Shown here in pieces: positions 59,323-64,000 of a stretch of DNA of 64,000 nucleotides. The notes below the pieces were generated by a model, which saw nothing but the letters and a program-made list of their open reading frames with translations, was not told the DNA's origin and did no database searches. Source of the DNA: Methylocystis heyeri. Its GTDB lineage: Bacteria > Pseudomonadota > Alphaproteobacteria > Rhizobiales > Beijerinckiaceae. Every line of letters begins with the position of its first letter. Positions within the stretch are counted from its first letter, which is position 1. The stretch lies in NCBI RefSeq assembly GCF_004802635.2, contig NZ_CP046052.1:2666001-2730000 (forward strand), given 5' to 3'. The position numbers and the translations under genes are program-made.

Positions 59323-60657
59323 ATGTTTCTCTCGAGAGAAGACGCCAGAGCGATTTGCGAGCGGCTGTTGTCCAACTCCCGCGCCGACGGCTGCGAAATC
59401 GAAATCTCGGGCGGCGCCGAGCAGAATTTGCGCTTTGCCCGGGGAGAGGCCACCACCAACGCTGCCCTGGCGCGCGTCTCGTTCCGTATTTCATCGCATG
59501 TCGACCGCAGGATCGGCTCGGTCAGCGTCTCTTCGCTGGAGGAGAGCGAACTCCTCGCCGCCTTGTCGCGATCGGAAGCGATAGCCCGATCCCTGCCCCA
59601 GGACCCCGATTACGTCGCGCCTCTAGGTCCGCAAAATTATTCGGCCGCCTCCCGCTATGACGAGGGCACGGCGGCGCTGCGGCTGAACGATCTCGCCGAT
59701 TGGGCTCGCCTCGTCATCGAGGAGGGAGAAAGAAGATCGGTGGAGACATTCGGCTGCGCCGCCGCCGGAAGGAGATTCCACGCTCTCGCCACGAGCGAAG
59801 GATTGTTCGCCTATGACCGCGTCAGCGAAGCGGAAATGTCGGCGACCGCTCGCGACAAGGCCGACGGCTGGTCGGGCTGGGCCGGAGACAACCAGTTCTT
59901 CGTTTCACGCTTCGATGCCGCGGAAGTGGCGCGACGCGCCTGCGAAAAGGCGGCTCAGGCCGCGCCGCCGCGCGATCTGGAGCCCGGCGAATATACGGTG
60001 GTTTTCGAGCCTGCTGCTGTCGCCGAACTGGCGCACTGGCTGGTCTCGTCGCTCAACGCCCGCGCCGCGGACGAAGGCCGCAGCTTCTTTTCCGGCAAAG
60101 GAGGAGGAACCCGGCTGTTCGAGCGGCTCTTCGACGAAAAACTGACCATCCGCTCGGACCCGGGCGACGCGCTCGCGCCCGAAAGCCCGATCGGCCAGGA
60201 AGGCGTCCCGCACAGGCCGCGGCTGTGGATCGACCGCGGCGCTCTGACCTCGCTTTATCGCGCCAGAGCCTATGCGCAGCGCGTCGGAGACGAAGCCGTC
60301 CCGCATCCCCGCAGCTTCCGCATGGAAGGCGGCCAGGCTTCTCTCGCGGATATGATCGGGTCGGTCCGCCGGGGCGTTCTCGTCACGCGGCTGTGGTATT
60401 CCAACATGCTCGATCCGCGCGGCCTGCTGCTCACCGGACTGACCCGCGACGGCAATTTTCTCATCGAAAACGGAAAACTGGCCGGACCCGCGCGCAACAT
60501 GCGCTTCAACCAGAGCCTGGCGCATTTGTTCGCCAGAATCGAAGCTCTGGGGCCGTCCGAGCGGACCTGGAGCGCCATCCGCGACGAAGGCGCGGCCGCA
60601 GCGCCGCCGATGCTGGTCGAAAAATTCTGTTTTTCCTCCAGATCCAGCGGCGTTTGA
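59323..60657 (+). CDS. TldD/PmbA-family protein
   Basis: A 444-residue member of the TldD/PmbA (TldE) family. It starts MFLSREDARAICERLLSNSR, with NLRFARGEATTNAALARVSF in the N-terminal domain. The C-terminal domain has EPAAVAELAHWLVSSLNARA, SFFSGKGGGTRLFERLFDEK and LVTRLWYSNMLDPRGLLLTG-x2-RDG. TldD uses an HExxxH zinc site; no such motif is seen here, so this is the PmbA/TldE-like inactive or regulatory type. Such proteins assist the cleavage of modified peptides. Start at 59323 is preferred (GGAAGG about 7 bases upstream) over 59260. No TldD partner is adjacent. Confidence 0.8.
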   Translation: MFLSREDARAICERLLSNSRADGCEIEISGGAEQNLRFARGEATTNAALARVSFRISSHVDRRIGSVSVSSLEESELLAALSRSEAIARSLPQDPDYVAPLGPQNYSAASRYDEGTAALRLNDLADWARLVIEEGERRSVETFGCAAAGRRFHALATSEGLFAYDRVSEAEMSATARDKADGWSGWAGDNQFFVSRFDAAEVARRACEKAAQAAPPRDLEPGEYTVVFEPAAVAELAHWLVSSLNARAADEGRSFFSGKGGGTRLFERLFDEKLTIRSDPGDALAPESPIGQEGVPHRPRLWIDRGALTSLYRARAYAQRVGDEAVPHPRSFRMEGGQASLADMIGSVRRGVLVTRLWYSNMLDPRGLLLTGLTRDGNFLIENGKLAGPARNMRFNQSLAHLFARIEALGPSERTWSAIRDEGAAAAPPMLVEKFCFSSRSSGV

Positions 60658-60829
60658 CCCGCCGCCCATGCTTTCCCGAAAGAAAAAACCCCCATGAAAT
60701 CATGGGCCCGCGCCCGAACCGCCGCTGCGCCCTGCTGTAGTGCAAGTCGCGCTGTCTCAAGGGAATTGTAAGGTCTACGCGCGGCGGGTATATAGGCGGC
60801 GCCTATGGCCCAACAGGGGATGCGCGGCA

Positions 60830-61246
60830 ATGGCGGTCGAACTGGATAGTAGTTACAAGCCTACTGAAGACGAGCCCTTTATGAACGAGCGGCAACGCGA
60901 GTATTTCAAGCGCAAGCTGCTGGCCTGGAAGGAAGAAATTTTGCAGGAAAGCCGGGAGACTCTGGCCGCTCTGCAAAGCGATAACGAAAACCACCCCGAT
61001 CTCGCGGATCGCGCCTCTTCGGAGACGGATCGCTCCATTGAACTGCGTTCGCGCGACCGCCAGCGCAAGCTGATCTCCAAGATCGAGGCGGCTCTGACCC
61101 GAATCGAGGAGGGGGTGTACGGCTATTGCGAGGAAACCGGGGAGCCTATTTCGCTGAAGCGCCTCGACGCCCGACCCATAGCCACGCTGTCGATAGAAGC
61201 GCAGGAGCGGCATGAGCGCAGGGAAAAAGTGTACCGGGACGATTGA
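60830..61246 (+). CDS. dksA: RNA-polymerase-binding transcription factor DksA
   Basis: A 138-residue DksA. The coiled-coil tip region is DLADRASSETDRSIELRSRD, with the Asp-x-Ala-DRAS motif inserted in the polymerase secondary channel. In the C-terminal finger the consensus C-x2-C...C-x2-C is reduced to YGYCEETGEPISLKRLDARP...LSIEAQ, leaving one Cys, as in other alphaproteobacterial DksA proteins that do not depend on zinc. DksA tunes promoter activity with ppGpp in starvation. Start at 60830 (MAVELDSSYKP) with AGGGG about 12 bases upstream; the frame is open further back. It is followed by two strong hairpins and then the convergent fliO-like gene. Confidence 0.92.
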   Translation: MAVELDSSYKPTEDEPFMNERQREYFKRKLLAWKEEILQESRETLAALQSDNENHPDLADRASSETDRSIELRSRDRQRKLISKIEAALTRIEEGVYGYCEETGEPISLKRLDARPIATLSIEAQERHERREKVYRDD

Positions 61247-61255
61247 TGCGTTTTT

Positions 61256-61279
61256 CGGCCGGACGGCGCCGTCCGGCCG
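61256..61279. other. 24-bp perfect palindrome after dksA
   Basis: CGGCCGGACGGCGCCGTCCGGCCG reads the same on both strands apart from orientation and is a continuous self-complement of 24 bp, preceded by TTTTT on the plus strand. It lies 10 bp after the dksA stop. With no T-tract after it on either reading it is not a classical terminator, but it can form a cruciform or mRNA hairpin. Confidence 0.65.
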
Positions 61280-61407
61280 ATAGAATCGCTTCAGCTCATA
61301 GGGTTGGACGGTGCGGCGATCCTTACAGCGAATCGCGAATTGAACTCGCGTAACCGCATAGATCCGATCGCGGGTCCCGGGCGCATGAGCGCCTGGAGAA
61401 CCCGTTC

Positions 61408-61446
61408 AAAAAAGCCGCCGCGTTCCTGAAACGCGGCGGCTTTTTT
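61408..61446. terminator. Bidirectional intrinsic terminator between dksA and fliO-like gene
   Basis: GCCGCCGCGTT (61414-61424) and AACGCGGCGGC (61430-61440) pair with a 5-base loop, with six As before (61408-61413) and six Ts after (61441-61446). The A/T tracts make it work for the plus-strand dksA and for the minus-strand fliO-like gene that ends at 61452, so it is a shared terminator. Confidence 0.92.
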
Positions 61447-61451
61447 CTTTG

Positions 61452-62546
61452 TCAGGCCTCCGGCCTGCCGAGCAAACGGGCCATTTCGGCTTCCAGCGAC
61501 TCGAGCGCGTCGGCAGGCTCCGACGACGGCGCAACGGCGTCTTTGGGTTTCTCCGCCGGCGAAGGCTCCCTCGGCGGCGCGGGTTCGCGCCGCGCTTCCT
61601 CGGGCCTGGGCTCGCGGGCCGGCTCGGCTCCATGCTTGGTCTGGGCCTCGACCGGCGGAGCGGCCGGCTCCTGGGGCGCGGCGGGCGGCGGAGCCAGATC
61701 CTTCTTGAGCTGCGGCGGAGCCACGCGCTGCGCGCGGGACAGGAACGGCGGCGCAGGAGGCCGCGGCGCCGTCGGGCGCGGCGTGAAGACGGGCCCGCCC
61801 ATCCGGGGAGCGGCCCCTACCGCAGGCGCGGACGGGGGAGCGGCCGGAGAAGGCTCGGCGGGGGGCGCAGGAGGCTGCTGCCGGCCGGAAGGCGGCGGCG
61901 CAGGCGGAGAGAACATATCCGCGGGCATCGGCGGCGCTTTCGGCGGCTCCGGCGCACGCGCCGGTTCCAGATGGCGCGCCGGCTCCGGCGCACGCGGCGG
62001 CTCGGGAGCGCGCACTGGTTCCGGGGCGCGCCCAGGCTCCGGAGCGCGAACCGCGGCTTCCTTCGGACGCGGCGGCTCGGGAGCGCGGCGTCTCAGGCTT
62101 TCGAGAGAGAAGGGAGCGGCCGCCGCCGGGGCGGACTCGCGAACCGGAGGCGGAACCATCGCGGCGGCTTCCGCCGGTACAGGCGCCGGCGCGGGGGCCG
62201 GAGGCCAGCCCGGCGCAGCGACCGCCGGTCTCGGCTCTCTCGGTTCGGCGCGGGAAGAGGCCTCCCCGCGATTGATCGCGCCCTCTACGAGCAGATCGTT
62301 GGGACCGCCGATCAGCAGCAGATGTTCGATATTGTCGCGCCGAACGATGATGAGCTGGCGCTCGCGGTCGAGATCGAAGGCGTCGACGATATCGAGCCTG
62401 CGCGGCCGATTGCGGGCCCCGGGAGCCCTTATGCGGCGTCCGAACAGCAGCCGGATGATGTACAGAATCAACAGCGTGGCCACCAAAAAGGCGGCGACCG
62501 CCAGCATGATCGGGAGCAGCTGCGACTGCGTGACGCTTTGTAACAT
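61452..62546 (-). CDS. fliO: FliO-like flagellar biosynthesis protein with long Pro-rich tail
   Basis: A 364-residue protein. The N-terminus has one transmembrane helix (LLPIMLAVAAFLVATLLILYII) followed by RRIRAPGARNRPRRLDIVDA and the FliO core DRERQLIIVRRDNIEHLLLI-GGPNDLLVEGAI. Residues about 105-364 are a long, disordered Pro/Ala/Arg/Glu-rich tail with repeats of RAPEP and similar units. FliO is a small membrane factor that assists assembly of the flagellar export gate; most are under 200 aa, so the tail is exceptional. No other flagellar gene is in the window. Position between dksA and cckA is common in Rhizobiales. It may work as a general scaffolding membrane protein. Confidence 0.72.
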   Translation of the reverse strand: MLQSVTQSQLLPIMLAVAAFLVATLLILYIIRLLFGRRIRAPGARNRPRRLDIVDAFDLDRERQLIIVRRDNIEHLLLIGGPNDLLVEGAINRGEASSRAEPREPRPAVAAPGWPPAPAPAPVPAEAAAMVPPPVRESAPAAAAPFSLESLRRRAPEPPRPKEAAVRAPEPGRAPEPVRAPEPPRAPEPARHLEPARAPEPPKAPPMPADMFSPPAPPPSGRQQPPAPPAEPSPAAPPSAPAVGAAPRMGGPVFTPRPTAPRPPAPPFLSRAQRVAPPQLKKDLAPPPAAPQEPAAPPVEAQTKHGAEPAREPRPEEARREPAPPREPSPAEKPKDAVAPSSEPADALESLEAEMARLLGRPEA

Positions 62547-62775
62547 GAAACTCTAATCTCTCGTTCGAACGGCAAGCGGATATTGACAAATTACCAGCAT
62601 TCTTAGCAAGCGCCTCCAAAAAGGTTAATCAATGGTTAACGGTTCTTTCACGCCCCCGGCCCCGCCCCGGAATCGTCGCCGCGACATTGCTTTGCGCGTC
62701 GCATGACGTCATTGTTCAAATTGATTCTATCTGCGGCCGAGAGCCGCGCCGCGAGCCCCCCGCGAGACGCTCAGC

Positions 62776-64000
62776 ATGACTGACAAGCCCGCGCCGTCAG
62801 CATACGACCGAACAGAAAGCCCTGGCAATGTGGGCCTCGTGCTCGCCCTGGCCATCGCTCTGGTCGGGGTCATGGCGGTGTTTTTTTTCGCCCCCGCGAT
62901 CGCGCCGCGTTTCACCATATTGGCGCTCGCGGTCTGCGCCGTGGTCGGGGTGTTTTCTCTCTTCGCCTATGCGGTCGGCCTGCTCCAGTTCTCCGGGAGG
63001 GCGGCGCGCAACGACGTCACCAAATCGCTCGCCGACACTTCGACCGAAGGGCTGCTGGTGACTGTCGGCGACGTCCAGACGATCTACGCCAACGAAGCCT
63101 ATCTCGCACTGTGCGGCGCCCGGGACCATTCCGGAATCCTGACCGTCGAACGGCTTTTTTCCGGACCGCCGGAAGTCTCGGACGCGATCTATCGGCTGGT
63201 TCAAGCGTCGAAGGCCGGCCACAGACAGGTGGAAGATCTGCGGCTTGCGCCGCCGCTCACCGGGCGCGGCGCCGCGGCCTGGTACCGAATCAAGGTTCGC
63301 CCGCTGCCGCATCTCGGTCCGAGGACGATGCTCTGGACCGTCGCGGACGTCACGGCCGAGCGGCAGCGCCAGGAAAATATTTTTCTCGAGCTCCAGCACG
63401 CCATCGACTTCCTGGACCACGCTCCCGCCGGTTTCTTTTCGTCGGCGCCGGGGGGCGACATCCCCTATATGAACAAGACCCTCGCCGGCTGGCTCGGCTA
63501 CGACCTCACCCAGGTCGGATCCGGAGGGCTCACGCTGTTCGACATCGTAGCCAACAACGGCGCCGCCCTGCTCGCCATGGGAACGGGCGGACCGGGAGAA
63601 GTCCGCACCCAGCAGATCGACCTCGATTTCAAATGCCGCAACGGCCGCTCGCTGCCCGTGCGCCTGCAACACCGCGTCGCATTCGGCCAGGACGGAGCTC
63701 CGGGCGCCTCGCGCACTCTCGTGCTCAACCGTGCCACGGGCGAGCAGCCGCAGGACGATCTGCGCGCCGCGGAAGTGAAATTCGCGCGGTTCTTCAACTC
63801 CACCCCGATGGCGATCGCCATCCTGGACGAACACGGACGGGTGCAGCGCTCCAACGGCGCCTTCGCCCGCCTGCTGCCGCAGGCGCTGCAGAAAACCGGC
63901 GCCGGCGCGGAAGACGGAACCGCCGCCTGGCCCCTTTTCACGGGGATGAGCGAAAGAGACCGCGCTTCCCTCAAGGAGGCGATAGAAGCCGCCCTCGACA
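62776..64000 (+). CDS. cckA: Cell-cycle histidine kinase CckA (C-terminal part outside the window)
   Basis: Open from ATG 62776 to the window edge, about 408 residues. Two transmembrane helices (about residues 20-43 and 47-70) are followed by PAS-type segments: LADTSTEGLLVTVGDVQTIY, then HAIDFLDHAPAGFFSSAPGG and ARFFNSTPMAIAILDEHGRV. CckA is a membrane histidine kinase/phosphatase that controls the CtrA cell-cycle pathway in alphaproteobacteria; the kinase and receiver domains would lie to the right. The visible part gives the sensor half only, so the name rests on the PAS/TM layout and on the dksA/fliO-like context. Confidence 0.85.
   Translation, partial: MTDKPAPSAYDRTESPGNVGLVLALAIALVGVMAVFFFAPAIAPRFTILALAVCAVVGVFSLFAYAVGLLQFSGRAARNDVTKSLADTSTEGLLVTVGDVQTIYANEAYLALCGARDHSGILTVERLFSGPPEVSDAIYRLVQASKAGHRQVEDLRLAPPLTGRGAAAWYRIKVRPLPHLGPRTMLWTVADVTAERQRQENIFLELQHAIDFLDHAPAGFFSSAPGGDIPYMNKTLAGWLGYDLTQVGSGGLTLFDIVANNGAALLAMGTGGPGEVRTQQIDLDFKCRNGRSLPVRLQHRVAFGQDGAPGASRTLVLNRATGEQPQDDLRAAEVKFARFFNSTPMAIAILDEHGRVQRSNGAFARLLPQALQKTGAGAEDGTAAWPLFTGMSERDRASLKEAIEAALD

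Noticed and set aside
61256-61279. Palindrome as the dksA terminator
   Set aside because: T-run lies before, not after, the hairpin; the A/T-flanked hairpin at 61408-61446 is the better terminator.
1-64000. CRISPR array, rRNA operon, insertion sequences or prophage genes
   Set aside because: No regularly spaced direct repeats, rRNA sequence, transposase or phage structural gene could be found by reading both strands.

Overview
The window is GC-rich, densely coded bacterial DNA. The gene set points to an alphaproteobacterium of the order Hyphomicrobiales (Rhizobiales), possibly of the Methylocystaceae/Beijerinckiaceae type. The main clues are the dksA - fliO-like - cckA arrangement at the right end (CckA is the alphaproteobacterial cell-cycle kinase), a DksA with the cysteine-poor alphaproteobacterial zinc-finger variant, a MutY/DUF721 neighbourhood, an OprB-type porin, and short palindromic elements with the nested-hairpin design common in Rhizobiales. 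The genus is an inference; no 16S gene or methane-oxidation gene is present.

Layout. 1-3.8 kb: carbon metabolism and envelope (acetate kinase cut by the window edge, 3-hydroxybutyrate dehydrogenase, a fused beta-barrel/OprB porin). 4.1-14.4 kb: one minus-strand operon of five genes (MoxR-type AAA+ ATPase, DUF5682, WGR-DUF4132 giant, VWA protein, SWIM zinc-finger protein), equivalent in content to Escherichia coli yehL-yehM-yehI-yehP-yehQ. 14.9-22.0 kb: a GTP cyclohydrolase II with a dead RibB-like domain, a RibD-type reductase, a methyltransferase, a GT4 glycosyltransferase, a divergent 6-pyruvoyltetrahydropterin-synthase homologue, a BchC-like dehydrogenase and an OpgH-like membrane glycosyltransferase. 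This looks like a dedicated pathway for a glycosylated and methylated pteridine- or pyrimidine-like molecule. 22.4-25.9 kb: secreted and membrane proteins of unknown function, one with DUF3047.

26.0-45.2 kb: an apparent scavenging island. It holds a periplasmic arylsulfatase, an amidase, an AprAB-like flavoprotein/ferredoxin pair with a HEAT-repeat protein, a sulfonate/nitrate-type ABC importer whose binding protein carries a NosL-like C-terminal domain, an exported metallo-beta-lactamase-fold hydrolase, a DUF1501 plus DUF1549/DUF1553 pair best known from Planctomycetes, a His-rich TonB receptor and a small Gly/His-tailed lipoprotein. AT-rich TAGT/ACTA dyads recur in front of several of these genes, suggesting common control. 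I read the island as organosulfur acquisition, possibly metal-linked; this is inference.

45.4-52.4 kb: a three-gene anti-phage operon matching Shango (TerB-domain protein, DUF2791-type ATPase, Lhr-like helicase), ending beside a tRNA-Glu(CTC) gene whose 3' end faces the operon. 52.4-64.0 kb: mostly core genome: GT4 glycosyltransferase, a small Imm74-like protein, mutY, DUF721, a TacA/TacT-type toxin-antitoxin pair with a palindromic operator touching its start codon, ogt, bfd-bfr iron storage, DUF4383, a TldD/PmbA-family protein, dksA, a fliO-like gene and the first part of cckA.

The strongest candidates for undescribed biology are the pterin/pyrimidine-type cluster, the binding-protein/NosL fusion with its AprAB-like redox pair, and the Planctomycete-type DUF1501/DUF1549 pair beside a His-rich receptor.
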